DNA of 64,000 nucleotides, taken from positions 62,001-126,000 of the forward strand of contig DASYPP010000004.1 in NCBI GenBank assembly GCA_036006525.1, in the 5' to 3' direction. The stretch is from DASYPP01 sp036006525. GTDB taxonomy: Bacteria; Gemmatimonadota; Gemmatimonadetes; Gemmatimonadales; GWC2-71-9. Made by a program: the position numbers and the translations under genes. The notes beneath the pieces are model-generated. The model saw only the letters and a program-made list of their open reading frames with translations, was not told the origin of the DNA and ran no database searches. Of this stretch, positions 16,678-24,713 are shown in pieces. Within the stretch, counting starts at the first letter, position 1, and every line of letters starts with the position of its first letter.

Positions 16678-17472
16678 TTACGAGGAGGCCTTTAGTTCTC
16701 CGATCATGATGACAGGCGAGGTCGGCTGCAGCGAACCACCCGCGGGCTCCACCGTCACAGCGGCGTGGGTAATCCCTTCGGGAAGCGTAACGTTCTCGAC
16801 CAGGGCGTGGCCGGTCGGCTCCGAGTTGAAAGTGACCGACGGAATCGGCTTGCCATCCTTGATGAACCAGAGCTGGTATACCAGGCCACTATCGGCCCGG
16901 CTCAGCTGGAAGGCATGCACGATCGCCTGGTTCTTCTCCCGGTTCCAGAAGAGCTGAATGCGGGGTTGGGGAGCACTGGTGGTGCTGAGCAGACTCAGCG
17001 TTACCCCCGGTTCCATGATGGAGTTGAGGGTCTTTTCCCGCTCGCTCAACCGGGTTTCCACCTGGGCCAGCGTCACCCGGACCGAATCAATCGCGGCCTG
17101 CCGGGTCGCCAGTTCCCGCCTGGTCTTCACCAGCATGGTCCCCAGCCCGATTGCCAGCACCACGCTGGCCGCCAGGGCCACCCATACCGGCAAGGGGGCG
17201 CCGAAGGTTGGGGCCCGGCGATCCGCCAGGGGTACCACCTTGTCGCGGCCGATCCGCTGCAGCACCCGGGCCCGGAGTCCCGGATCCGGCGCCGCTCCCG
17301 GCGCGCCTTCTGCCAGCAGGGCGCTCACCTCCCGGAACTCCGCCACTTCCCGTTGTGCCTCGGGCGAGCCGGCGAGATAGGCCTCGAACGCACGAGTCTC
17401 TTCCGGCGACAACGCGCCCAGCGCGTAGGCCGCGGCAAGATCCTGCATCGAAGTCTGTTCTCGTTCGTTCAT
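16678..17472 (-). CDS. membrane anti-sigma factor (RskA/anti-sigma-K type)
   Basis: A 264-residue anti-sigma factor. The N-terminal domain (about 1-60; MQDLAAAYALGALSPEETRAFEAYL) is the usual sigma-binding helical region. One membrane helix follows (PVWVALAASVVLAIGLGTML, about 94-113), then a coiled coil (about 115-150). The C-terminal periplasmic RskA-like domain has QLFWNREKNQAIVHAFQL and YQLWFIKDGKPI. It should hold the adjacent ECF sigma factor at the membrane until an envelope signal releases it. Its start overlaps the sigma stop (ATGA). Confidence 0.9.
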   Translation of the reverse strand: MNEREQTSMQDLAAAYALGALSPEETRAFEAYLAGSPEAQREVAEFREVSALLAEGAPGAAPDPGLRARVLQRIGRDKVVPLADRRAPTFGAPLPVWVALAASVVLAIGLGTMLVKTRRELATRQAAIDSVRVTLAQVETRLSEREKTLNSIMEPGVTLSLLSTTSAPQPRIQLFWNREKNQAIVHAFQLSRADSGLVYQLWFIKDGKPIPSVTFNSEPTGHALVENVTLPEGITHAAVTVEPAGGSLQPTSPVIMIGELKASS

Positions 17473-18074
17473 ACCGCCGACTCGTAGTAGTAGGGCCGCA
17501 ACGCATCCCGCAGTTTCAGCATGCCGAGCCTGACCCGGGTCTTGATGGTTCCCAGGGGCTCATTGAGCCGCTCGGCGATTTCCGACTGGGACAGGCCTTC
17601 GTAGTAAGCCAGCTCGATGGCTTCCCGCTGCACCGGCGAAAGCGCCGCCATGGCTTCGACCACTTTCTGCTTCCGCTCGTTCTGTTCCGCTTCCCGGGTG
17701 GGATCGTTCCCCCAGGCGCCCATCGCCGGAGCGCGGCTGTCGTCCTCTCGCGCCGCGGAGGTCGCCAGCCGTTCCCGCCGGTCGCGCGAACGCACCTGGT
17801 CCAGGGCCCGGCTCCGCGCCATCATCGTGAGCCAGGCCGGGACCGAACCGCGATCAGTCTCGAACCGTCTGGCTTCCCGCCAGGCCTGGGCGAAGGTCTC
17901 CATCACGACCTCCTCCGCGTCGGCCCGCTCGCCCAGGATACGGTAGGTGACCGCGTAGAGCACGGAGCCGTACCGGTCGTACAGCTCCGCCACGGCGCGT
18001 TCGTCACCCGCGACGATCCGCTGGATCAGCTGCAGGTCGCCGGGGGCTCTCGCGATTGTACTGTGCTCAGGCAT
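17469..18074 (-). CDS. ECF sigma factor (SigK-like)
   Basis: A 201-residue extracytoplasmic-function sigma-70 factor. Region 2 covers about residues 15-90 (AVAELYDRYGSVLYAVTYRI, then AEEVVMETFAQAW) and region 4 about 140-195 (LSPVQREAIELAYYEGLSQ, SEIAERLNEPLGTIKTRVR). The ATG at 18074 is preferred because typical ECF homology begins there; the longer frame is low-complexity. It is coupled to its anti-sigma. The 201-base gap upstream (18075-18275) has no gene and probably holds its promoter, but I cannot pick one. Confidence 0.93.
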   Translation of the reverse strand: MPEHSTIARAPGDLQLIQRIVAGDERAVAELYDRYGSVLYAVTYRILGERADAEEVVMETFAQAWREARRFETDRGSVPAWLTMMARSRALDQVRSRDRRERLATSAAREDDSRAPAMGAWGNDPTREAEQNERKQKVVEAMAALSPVQREAIELAYYEGLSQSEIAERLNEPLGTIKTRVRLGMLKLRDALRPYYYESAV

Positions 18075-18275
18075 GAACCATCGAGATACCGGATTCCCGA
18101 ATAAGGAGTTGGCGGAGGAAATCCCTTCTGCAGCCAAGAGTCTATCCCTTCGCGCCAGCGGTTCACAAGGCCGGAAGACCATGGGGCCCGGCCCGCCCGG
18201 GATCAGCCGCAGGCTGAGGCCGCCACGCCTGGAGTACATGCCAGGTCTACGAATGATAGGGGAAAGTGGATCTAC

Positions 18276-18752
18276 TCACCGGATCTCCTTGGCTCGGTCG
18301 CCCGGGGTGAACAGCAGGCTCCGGCGCGAACCTCCGATCGTCACCTGGACGATGTTCACCTGGTCGTCGTACAGCTCGCAGAGCGCGCTCACCCCGATCC
18401 GGGCGCCGGAAAGCCCACGCTCCAGCCGCCCGGTATAGGTGAACCAGGCCACGTCGGCCTGGTGCCGCACCCCGCGCCAGGCCAGCGGGACTCGCGACAC
18501 GCCGGGACCGGCCAGCACCAGGTTCCGTAGCAGGTAGCGCCCGATGCTGCTGTCGGCCGAAGCGGTCGTCATCATGCCGCTGGGGCGTCCGGTAGCGGCG
18601 AGGGCGAGGTCGTCCACGAAGCCGCGGACCGTGATGCTGATCTCGGGCCCGGACTGGGTTACCTCGGTCAGCGTGGTGTGCAGCGGATGGTCAATCATCG
18701 GCAGCACGCACAGTCCCAGCAGCGCCATCCTCGGCCAGGTCCGGGTCACCAA
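18276..18752 (-). CDS. DUF6702-like exported protein
   Basis: A 158-residue protein with a probable signal peptide. The segment HPLHTTLTEV right after it is characteristic of DUF6702 proteins. The body is beta-rich and ends LLFTPGDRAKEIR. The function is unknown. It overlaps the HupE/UreJ-like gene by seven bases and is the last gene of the DUF4331 cluster. Confidence 0.7.
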   Translation of the reverse strand: MVTRTWPRMALLGLCVLPMIDHPLHTTLTEVTQSGPEISITVRGFVDDLALAATGRPSGMMTTASADSSIGRYLLRNLVLAGPGVSRVPLAWRGVRHQADVAWFTYTGRLERGLSGARIGVSALCELYDDQVNIVQVTIGGSRRSLLFTPGDRAKEIR

Positions 18753-19345
18753 CTGCTCCGCTCGATCACCATCCGCGCGGCGAATACCGCTACCACGAGG
18801 GAGACGCCGGCAACGCGCATCCGGAAAGCGACGGCCCCGGTCGTGCGCGCCGACTTGATGGCCTGGTCAATCAGGACGAACCCGGCGGCGGCCGCGGCCA
18901 GGATGATCAACTGGCCCAGCTCGATCCCCAGGTTGAACCCGAACAGCGGGACCGCGATCCGGTCGACGAACAGTGCCTTGAGATAGTTGGCGAAACCGGC
19001 TCCGTGCACCAGCCCGAACACCCCGGCCAGAACGGCGCGAAAACGCCGCCGTCCTGGCGAAACGGTGCGTCCCACCGCCAGCAGGTTCTCCAGGCAGGTA
19101 ACCAGGATAGTGACCGGGATCAGGAACTCGATCAGGCCGGTCGGCAGCGTCAAGGTACCGGTAACCGCGAGCGCCAGGGTGATCGAGTGCCCGGCCGTAA
19201 ACGCCGTGATCACCCAGAGCGCGCGCCGCCACTCGGCCAGCCGGTACACCGCGGCGAGCGCCAGCAGGAACAGGATGTGGTCCGCCGCCTTCAGGTCGGC
19301 GATGTGATGGAAGCCGAGGGTGATGTAGGTCGTCAGTTCCGACAT
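18746..19345 (-). CDS. HupE/UreJ-like membrane protein
   Basis: A 199-residue integral membrane protein with about six helices. The N-terminal signature GFHHIADLKAADHILFLLAL and TAFTAGHSITLALAV carry the conserved histidines and Asp of HupE/UreJ proteins, some of which carry nickel or cobalt. The second half has GLVHGAGFANYL and FNLGIELGQL. No nickel enzyme is nearby, so metal transport is only a guess; this version travels with DUF4331 and TPR genes. It abuts the TPR gene with no gap. Confidence 0.82.
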   Translation of the reverse strand: MSELTTYITLGFHHIADLKAADHILFLLALAAVYRLAEWRRALWVITAFTAGHSITLALAVTGTLTLPTGLIEFLIPVTILVTCLENLLAVGRTVSPGRRRFRAVLAGVFGLVHGAGFANYLKALFVDRIAVPLFGFNLGIELGQLIILAAAAAGFVLIDQAIKSARTTGAVAFRMRVAGVSLVVAVFAARMVIERSSW

Positions 19346-20548
19346 TCAATGCTCCAGGCTGGCGCGGGCGGCGGCCGAGTCGATGACGCCGGCATGACGC
19401 AAGAGCAGCGGGTCCCGGGTTCCCAGCTTCAGCGCCTGTTGCATGGCCGACTTCGCGTCGGCCGGACGGCCGTTCTTCAACAGGGCCCAGGCGAGAAGGT
19501 CGTAGCCGTAGATGTCCTTCCGTTGCTTGATCTCGTCCTGGACCTTGGCCAGAACCACGGCAACGCTTCGGTCATGATCCAGCAGGAACAGCGACCACGC
19601 CCGGTGAAATGCGCCCGGCTGCCTCAATACCACTGTCTCCATGGTGTGGTAGTACTGCTCGGCGCCGGCCGAATCCCCCTGGGCGGCATACCCGTCTCCC
19701 AGGAGTCCCAGCGTGGCCGGGTCCGGCACCAGTGCGATGGCGCGCTCACCAAAGTCGATCGCCGATTTCCACCGGTGGCGGACCGATTCGAGACGGGCCA
19801 TCGCCGCGAGCAGCCGGTAGTCGTCCGGTGAAATCGCGAGACCGGCCAGGTAGTCGCGTTCTGCCTCGCTGAGGTGGCCGGAACGAAAGGCGAGGTCTCC
19901 AATCCGGAGGTCGAACCACGCCTTCTGCTCCAGCGGCAGGCTGGGCTGCTTCATCGCTTCGGCACGCGCGCCGAGCAGAATGCTCCGCGCGCTGTCCGGA
20001 TGACCGTTCAATTCCTCCCAGCGCGCCAGCCTGGGTGCCACCGTGAGCTTGTAGCTCCACGACCGAAGGCCGCCAAAAACCGAGTCGGCGGCCGGGTAGA
20101 GCCCCATCTCCATCTCCACCTCGCCCAGCAGCGACCGGTTCGATATCGATGACGAATCGTCGTCCACCAGCATCCGTGCTTCTACCAGCGCCTCGGCAAA
20201 CCGGTGTTGTCCCATCAGGCTCAGGGCCAGCACCTGCGCGGCGATGGCGTTCTTGCGGGTGCGAAGTCCAAAGGATTCCCTGGCGACCTCCTCCGCGCGG
20301 ACCAGGTCTTCCGGGCTGCCGGTCTGCCGGGCCCGCTGGAGATAGAGCGCACCCAGCTTGGCGCGGTCGAGCGCGCCTTCCGGGTCGCGGGCGACTCGCG
20401 CCTGGTAGAACGTGATATCCTGGTCGAGAACCAGGGCCTCCTGCCCCACGAGGCTCGGAATTGAGGCGACAACTGGGCCGGGCACCATCCTCGATCCAAT
20501 GAAGAACAGTGCCAGGGCGACAAAGACGGCAGAGTATCGGTTCGTCAT
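19346..20548 (-). CDS. exported TPR protein of the DUF4331 cluster
   Basis: A 400-residue protein. The start at 20548 (MTNRYSAVFVALALFFIGSR) gives an N-terminal hydrophobic export or anchor segment; the frame continues upstream only through hairpin 6. The rest is helical repeats of TPR type (RAKLGALYLQRARQTGSPED; AMARLESVRHRWKSAIDFGE; GYAAQGDSAGAEQYYHTME). It probably acts in the periplasm as a binding scaffold for the DUF4331 proteins encoded just upstream; that is inference from gene order. Confidence 0.8.
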   Translation of the reverse strand: MTNRYSAVFVALALFFIGSRMVPGPVVASIPSLVGQEALVLDQDITFYQARVARDPEGALDRAKLGALYLQRARQTGSPEDLVRAEEVARESFGLRTRKNAIAAQVLALSLMGQHRFAEALVEARMLVDDDSSSISNRSLLGEVEMEMGLYPAADSVFGGLRSWSYKLTVAPRLARWEELNGHPDSARSILLGARAEAMKQPSLPLEQKAWFDLRIGDLAFRSGHLSEAERDYLAGLAISPDDYRLLAAMARLESVRHRWKSAIDFGERAIALVPDPATLGLLGDGYAAQGDSAGAEQYYHTMETVVLRQPGAFHRAWSLFLLDHDRSVAVVLAKVQDEIKQRKDIYGYDLLAWALLKNGRPADAKSAMQQALKLGTRDPLLLRHAGVIDSAAARASLEH

Positions 20549-20560
20549 AGTTTGGCCAAT

Positions 20561-20640
20561 GTGTGAATGTGGGAATGTGGGAACAGTTCTCGCGGTTTCT
20601 TGTTCCCCCATTCCCATATTCCCCCATTCCCTCATTCAAT
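20561..20640. repeat. paired-repeat hairpin 6 (octamer GTGGGAAT)
   Basis: Three octamers GTGGGAAY at 20561-20584 face four to five octamers ATTCCCNC at 20602-20640, with a 17-base loop. The right arm contains the TGA stop (20636-20638) of the DUF4331-like lipoprotein gene. The hairpin fills the 87-base gap between that gene and the TPR gene on the same strand. Confidence 0.88.
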
Positions 20641-21226
20641 TCGGGACGCCGACATATGGGAATGCGGTGAGAAACTGCGAATCGTTGTTCACGTTGTCGG
20701 TCGTGAGGCTCGGCGTGGTGTGGGTCGGGTCGGCGCCGAAGGGATCGCCGAACACGGCCAGCAGCGCCAGGTCAACCACGTCGTCGGTCAGCTTGCGGCC
20801 GCCGTACCCGTTGGTAAACGGCGCCAGCGGGAGCCAGGTGAGCCAACCCGAATTGGCCGGGTCCTTGTCGGTCTGCACGATCAACATGTCGGGAATGAGC
20901 GCGCCGCCCAGTACCGCGGCGTAGCCCGGATCCCGGTTGGCGACGCTGCCCGGCCCGGTGAGGAAGCCCAGCGCCTCAGCGGCGATCAGGGTGGCATCGT
21001 CCACCGGCGAGCTGGCGCCGTGGGTCGCGTGGCTCCGCTTGGAGAGCAGCACTTCGCTCACCAGTGGGTTCCCCAGCCGTTGCACCTGGTTGTAGGCCCG
21101 GGTCTGCCGGGGACCTGACCCGCCGTTGCCGTTGTCGTCACTGCACCCGGTCGCCATCAGGGCCAGGCCGAGGACTGCGGGCATCAGGGCCCAGCGGCGC
21201 AGTCGATTGGAATGGTTCATGGACAT
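20636..21226 (-). CDS. lipoprotein resembling the C-terminal part of DUF4331
   Basis: A 196-residue lipoprotein: MNHSNRLRRWALMPAVLGLA then a lipobox LMATGC. Downstream, QVQRLGNPLVSEVLL and GYGGRKLTDDVVDLALLAVF match what is normally the second half of DUF4331 proteins. GAGGAGA lies before the start; ATG at 21226 or 21220 are both possible. The neighbouring gene encodes the part that normally precedes it, so the family domain seems split over two polypeptides. The last codons come from hairpin 6. Confidence 0.75.
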   Translation of the reverse strand: MSMNHSNRLRRWALMPAVLGLALMATGCSDDNGNGGSGPRQTRAYNQVQRLGNPLVSEVLLSKRSHATHGASSPVDDATLIAAEALGFLTGPGSVANRDPGYAAVLGGALIPDMLIVQTDKDPANSGWLTWLPLAPFTNGYGGRKLTDDVVDLALLAVFGDPFGADPTHTTPSLTTDNVNNDSQFLTAFPYVGVPN

Positions 21227-21260
21227 GACTTCAGTTCTCCTCTCGCGCGCGATGCGCGGG

Positions 21261-21992
21261 TTAGCGGCTGATGGTTCCCCAGATCCCGAGCTTGGGTGTG
21301 CCGCCGGCGGTGAGCTGGGACTCGGGAAGTTCGATCACGATCGAAAGCACGTTGAATCCATTCACGTAGTTCTGCGCTGAGCCGGGCGCGCGGAACGCCG
21401 CGCCGCCGGCCAGCTGGCAGGGCGCGGACAGGGCGCCGGTGACCGGGCGGCGGTCCGGGAGGATGCAGAACGCGGCCTCGAGGTCGATGAAGAAGGGGTC
21501 GTCTCGCGGACCGGCGAACACCTGGATGCCGCCGGCGTTGCCCAGTACCGTATTGATCGGGCCCGAGACCACCGGCGTGACGTCGGCCAGGGTATTCATC
21601 ATGCTGCCGGTCACCGGAGGAGCCACCGGGCCGTACACCTTGACCTTCTGGTTCGCGCCGGTCCCGCTGAAGACGACCTGAATCACCTTGTCTTCGACTG
21701 CGTCACCGTCGTTGTCGATCTTGAACTGGTAGAGCAGGTCCTGGTCGAACGAGGCGGTGGGTGTCTGGGCCGGAGTGAGAAATGCGCGGCTGTTCATCAC
21801 CAGCGCGATCCGGTCCGCGCCGCTACCGGGGAAGGCGTAGACGTCCGTCATGTCCATCTTCGCGTTGAGCTCGACCTCCGGGGTGTCCTGGTGGTCGGAC
21901 CCGATCGCGACGCGGACCACACCGCCCGCCAGGCTGGCGATGACCGCGATCATCACCAGCCGCTGCCAGCGGGAAAACTTCTGCCAATGCAT
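21261..21992 (-). CDS. DUF4331 family secreted protein
   Basis: A 243-residue protein with an N-terminal export segment (LVMIAVIASLAGGVVRVAIG) followed by SDHQDTPEVELNAKMDMTDV, the classic DUF4331 opening (SDH-D, DMTDVYAF). Later blocks include FAGPRDDPFFIDLEAAFCIL and NVLSIVIELPESQL. AGGAGG seven bases before the ATG supports the start at 21992. Members are extracytoplasmic, and their role is unknown. The five genes 21992-18276 form one minus-strand unit. Confidence 0.88.
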   Translation of the reverse strand: MHWQKFSRWQRLVMIAVIASLAGGVVRVAIGSDHQDTPEVELNAKMDMTDVYAFPGSGADRIALVMNSRAFLTPAQTPTASFDQDLLYQFKIDNDGDAVEDKVIQVVFSGTGANQKVKVYGPVAPPVTGSMMNTLADVTPVVSGPINTVLGNAGGIQVFAGPRDDPFFIDLEAAFCILPDRRPVTGALSAPCQLAGGAAFRAPGSAQNYVNGFNVLSIVIELPESQLTAGGTPKLGIWGTISR

Positions 21993-22122
21993 GAGCGTGC
22001 CTCCTGAGTAGCGTGAGAGTTACCCGAATGCCTCGATTACGCATTGGTGATCGAATTGGATTGCCGGCGGGCGGGGAGATCCGATGGGGCGCGACGGGCG
22101 TACTGCTGGGACTACCTGGTTC

Positions 22123-22509
22123 CTAGCTGGGCAGGAGACTTCCGATCACATTGAAGAGCCAGCTCACATACCCTACCATCAGCAGGGTGAGAGCGGAATA
22201 CCACAACCAGTCGCTGGTTGAAAGGAGGTAGGCGGCCAGCAGCCCGGTCGCCAGCAGGGCCGCGAACATCTGGATGAGCATGAGCATACCCAGGCCGATG
22301 CCGGTTTCCACGAAGGTGCGGGCGCTCCAGAGCAGCAGCGCCGCGGTAATGAAGTAGTAGAGCCTGGTGGAGTGAAGCCCGGCGAGGCTCATGCCCTGGA
22401 ACACCAGGGGAACCACTGCCGGAAGCACCCGGGCCACGATCAATTGCCGGGTGGTGGGCCCGGCATACTTGCTGAGACCCGGCCGTGCTACGACCCGCAT
22501 TGCCTGCAT
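22123..22509 (-). CDS. small membrane protein
   Basis: About 128 residues with roughly four hydrophobic helices (VARVLPAVVPLVFQGMSLAG; FITAALLLWSARTF; LMLIQMFAALLATGLLAAYL; WYSALTLLMVGYVSWLFNVI). The family is not recognised. The start is uncertain: ATG at 22509 or 22500 overlap the 3' end of the zinc-finger gene by a few codons, while the farthest ATG at 22560 would overlap it by 73 bases. Close linkage suggests the two are co-translated. Confidence 0.6.
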   Translation of the reverse strand: MQAMRVVARPGLSKYAGPTTRQLIVARVLPAVVPLVFQGMSLAGLHSTRLYYFITAALLLWSARTFVETGIGLGMLMLIQMFAALLATGLLAAYLLSTSDWLWYSALTLLMVGYVSWLFNVIGSLLPS

Positions 22510-22685
22510 TCCCGGCACACCGGGCGGTACCCTCGTTTTCGCCGCCGCCACCAGCTCCATGGCCCATGCAGGTGCTTACCGCAAAACACCCGCTCACACT
22601 TCTGGCAGGCTCCCCCATCGGTGTGCTCGAAGTGGGTGTCGCAGGTGGCGCAGCGGCGCAGCAGGATCTTGTTCGCGACCTTCAT
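22488..22685 (-). CDS. small zinc-finger protein (AN1-like spacing)
   Basis: A 65-residue basic protein starting MKVANKILLRRCATCDTHFE. Cysteines and histidines are spaced C-x2-C-x11-C-x2-C-x4-C-x2-H-x-H, close to AN1-type zinc fingers, followed by an aromatic-basic stretch (WSWWRRRKRGYRPVC) and a last CRECRQC. It may bind nucleic acid or protein, or sit at the membrane beside the adjacent membrane protein. AN1-like fingers are uncommon in bacteria. The start at 22685 is the first ATG before the motif. Confidence 0.65.
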   Translation of the reverse strand: MKVANKILLRRCATCDTHFEHTDGGACQKCERVFCGKHLHGPWSWWRRRKRGYRPVCRECRQCGS

Positions 22686-22776
22686 CGGAACCGGATGTCT
22701 TTGGGGTTCTTCGGATGGAAATGGAATGGTAATTCGGCGCAGGTCGGGATAGAAGCGCCCGGACCAGCGGGGTACG

Positions 22777-23880
22777 TCACCATTCAAAGAACCGCTGGGG
22801 CCGGAACGCGGTGAGATCTTCGACGGTCGCTTCACCCTTGAGTAACTGCGCCATGATGACGCCGGTGATTCCGGCGAGCAGGATTCCATTGCGCCCGTGA
22901 CCGGTGGCGTACCAGAGGCCTTCCACCCTGGGCTCTTTCCCGATGATGGGGAGCCCGTCCGGCGTCATGGGGCGCAGGCCGGACCAGGTGTCGATGACAT
23001 CGAGGTTGGACAGCGCGGGGCAGAGGGCCGTGACCGCGGTGAAAATGTGGGCCAGCCCGGCGGAAGTGACTTCAGTATCGAACCCGGCGTTCTCCATGGT
23101 AGAACCCGCGATCGCCTCGCCGTTACGGGCCACCAGGTATGCGCCTTTGCCGTAGACGATGGCCGGCGGAATCCCCTCCGGCCAGGGGAAGGAGGCCATC
23201 TGGCCCCGGATGGGGACAACGGGAAGCGGTCGGGGAAGTCCCGCCAGCCCGGCCGACCATGCTCCCGCGGCGATGACCACCTGCTCGGCCGCCCAGGTCT
23301 GGCTGCCGATAACGCCGGTGATCCGGTCGCCCCGGCGCTCGAGACCGACTACTGTCTCCTCCAGAACTCGGGCGCCATGCTTTTCGGCGTCCTTGAGCAA
23401 CGCCTCGACCAGGTGTTCGGGATGCAGGGCTGCCTCGTTCGGCGCGTACAACGCGCCCCGGTTGGTGCCCACCCAGGGCCAGCGCTCCTTTACTTCATCG
23501 GCATCGAACCAGTCGCAGACGTGGCCCTGTTGCCGCTGCCATGCGACCCGGTTCTTGAGCGCTTGCACGTCAGTTTCGTCCATCGCCAACCGGGCAATTC
23601 CTTCCTGCCAGAACCCGATGTCGATCCCGGTGCTTTTCATGAGTGGCGCGGCGAGTTCCTTATAACGTTCTCGGCCCGCCAGGCCCAACTCGAAGAGCGG
23701 GTCGTCCGGACTCGCCTCGATCTGGGGCGCCAGCATCCCGGCCGCCGCACGCCAGGACGCGCCACGGTCCGACCCCCGCTCCAGGACCAGGACCCGGCGT
23801 CCGGCGCGAGCGATCTCCCGGGCGCAGGCCGCCCCTATCGCGCCGCCACCCACGATGATAACTTCTTGATTGTCAGTCAA
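22777..23880 (-). CDS. thiO: glycine oxidase ThiO (FAD-dependent amine oxidase)
   Basis: A 367-residue DAO-family flavoprotein. The N-terminal FAD fold is IIVGGGAIGAACAREIARAG and the next block RGASWRAAAGMLAPQ is typical of ThiO. Near the C-terminus, WSGLRPMTPDGLPIIG and ATGHGRNGILLAG complete the FAD site. ThiO oxidises glycine to the imine used to build the thiazole of thiamin; no other thi gene is in the window. The start is TTG at 23880, with no clear Shine-Dalgarno. Confidence 0.85.
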   Translation of the reverse strand: MTDNQEVIIVGGGAIGAACAREIARAGRRVLVLERGSDRGASWRAAAGMLAPQIEASPDDPLFELGLAGRERYKELAAPLMKSTGIDIGFWQEGIARLAMDETDVQALKNRVAWQRQQGHVCDWFDADEVKERWPWVGTNRGALYAPNEAALHPEHLVEALLKDAEKHGARVLEETVVGLERRGDRITGVIGSQTWAAEQVVIAAGAWSAGLAGLPRPLPVVPIRGQMASFPWPEGIPPAIVYGKGAYLVARNGEAIAGSTMENAGFDTEVTSAGLAHIFTAVTALCPALSNLDVIDTWSGLRPMTPDGLPIIGKEPRVEGLWYATGHGRNGILLAGITGVIMAQLLKGEATVEDLTAFRPQRFFEW

Positions 23881-23955
23881 TTAGGACTCGACGAAACTTT
23901 TTGGAACGTGCGGACGTACTTCAGGTCAGCGCTCTTTCCTCTGGAGGAAAATAGC

Positions 23956-24165
23956 ATGTTCAGGAGCTTATTCGGGTTCGCGGTGCTGGCGGTGGTCGGC
24001 ATCTTCCTGCTGCGGGTGATCTTCAGCTTGTTCGGCTTCGTGGTCGGGCTGTTCATCCAGCTCCTCATCTGGGCCGCGTTCGGCTTCGCGATCTACCTGG
24101 TGATCAAGGTCCTGAGCCCCTCAACCGCCGGCAAGATCAGGGAAGTGGTAACCGGAAAGCCATAA
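23956..24165 (+). CDS. small two-helix membrane protein
   Basis: A 69-residue hydrophobic protein (MFRSLFGFAVLAVVGIFLLR...) with two membrane helices and a short basic tail (GKIREVVTGKP). GGAGGA at 23944-23949 sits seven bases before the ATG, a strong ribosome site. It is divergent from thiO, and its transcription ends in the terminator at 24209-24240. The function is unknown. Confidence 0.75.
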   Translation: MFRSLFGFAVLAVVGIFLLRVIFSLFGFVVGLFIQLLIWAAFGFAIYLVIKVLSPSTAGKIREVVTGKP

Positions 24166-24168
24166 ACA

Positions 24169-24274
24169 ACGGTATGACGGTAAGACGGTAGGACGGTACC
24201 TAACACAGGCCCCTCCAGATTCTTGGAGGGGCTTTGGCTTTGCTACCGTCCTACCGTCTTACCGCCTTACCGTC
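24169..24274. repeat. paired-repeat hairpin 7 (octamer ACGGTANG) around a terminator
   Basis: Four octamers ACGGTANN at 24169-24200 face four of YTACCGNC type at 24243-24274. The right arm includes the first base(s) of the NTF2-like gene's stop codon (TGA, 24273-24275). The loop holds a complete intrinsic terminator. Unit and right arm are shared with hairpin 5: 24251-24274 equals 16613-16636. Confidence 0.9.
24209..24240 (+). terminator. Rho-independent terminator nested in hairpin 7
   Basis: GCCCCTCCA (24209-24217) pairs perfectly with TGGAGGGGC (24224-24232) over a six-base loop, followed by TTTGGCTTT. It ends the small membrane-protein transcript. On the opposite strand the A-run is poor, so it is mainly plus-directed. 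Confidence 0.88.
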
Positions 24275-24713
24275 ATCGCGGCGACGAACTATGCACGTGC
24301 TGAATTCTCCAGCGCCCATCGCTGCCGGGCCGGAGCACGATGGTAGCGCGGCCCTCACGGGTCACGCCTTCGCGGGAGCTCCAGCGGTACTCCACCAATC
24401 CCCAGGCCAGGCCGCCCTGGATCTCCATCTGGCTCGAGCTGATCGCGACCTCACCGCCGGTGCCCACGCCGGCAAAGAACGGGGCCACCGACCGGGTGCG
24501 GCCGTTGACTACGATGACAGCGGATGACGTGTAGAGCGAGTCGGCATTCCGGCCCGCGGCCTCGGCTTCGAGGGCCCCGGTGATGATCCCGGTGACCTCC
24601 GCCTCCGCGGCGTCGGCGCCGAGTGATGCGGTGCGGTATGGTGCGGAAGATGTGGTTCTGGAACAGCCCAGCAGGACAGCAAGCGTGATCGCCAGCCGTG
24701 AAACGTTCTTCAT
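24273..24713 (-). CDS. NTF2-like (SnoaL-type) lipoprotein
   Basis: A 146-residue protein with a lipoprotein signal (MKNVSRLAITLAVLLGC). The rest fits the cone-shaped NTF2/DUF4440 fold: an early helix EVTGIITGALEAEAAGRNAD, then beta strands ending GSDGRWRIQHVHSSSPR. Such domains bind small hydrophobic molecules; no catalytic residues can be assigned. It is the last gene of the kinase-glycosyltransferase run, its ATG overlapping the preceding stop (ATGA). Confidence 0.75.
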   Translation of the reverse strand: MKNVSRLAITLAVLLGCSRTTSSAPYRTASLGADAAEAEVTGIITGALEAEAAGRNADSLYTSSAVIVVNGRTRSVAPFFAGVGTGGEVAISSSQMEIQGGLAWGLVEYRWSSREGVTREGRATIVLRPGSDGRWRIQHVHSSSPR

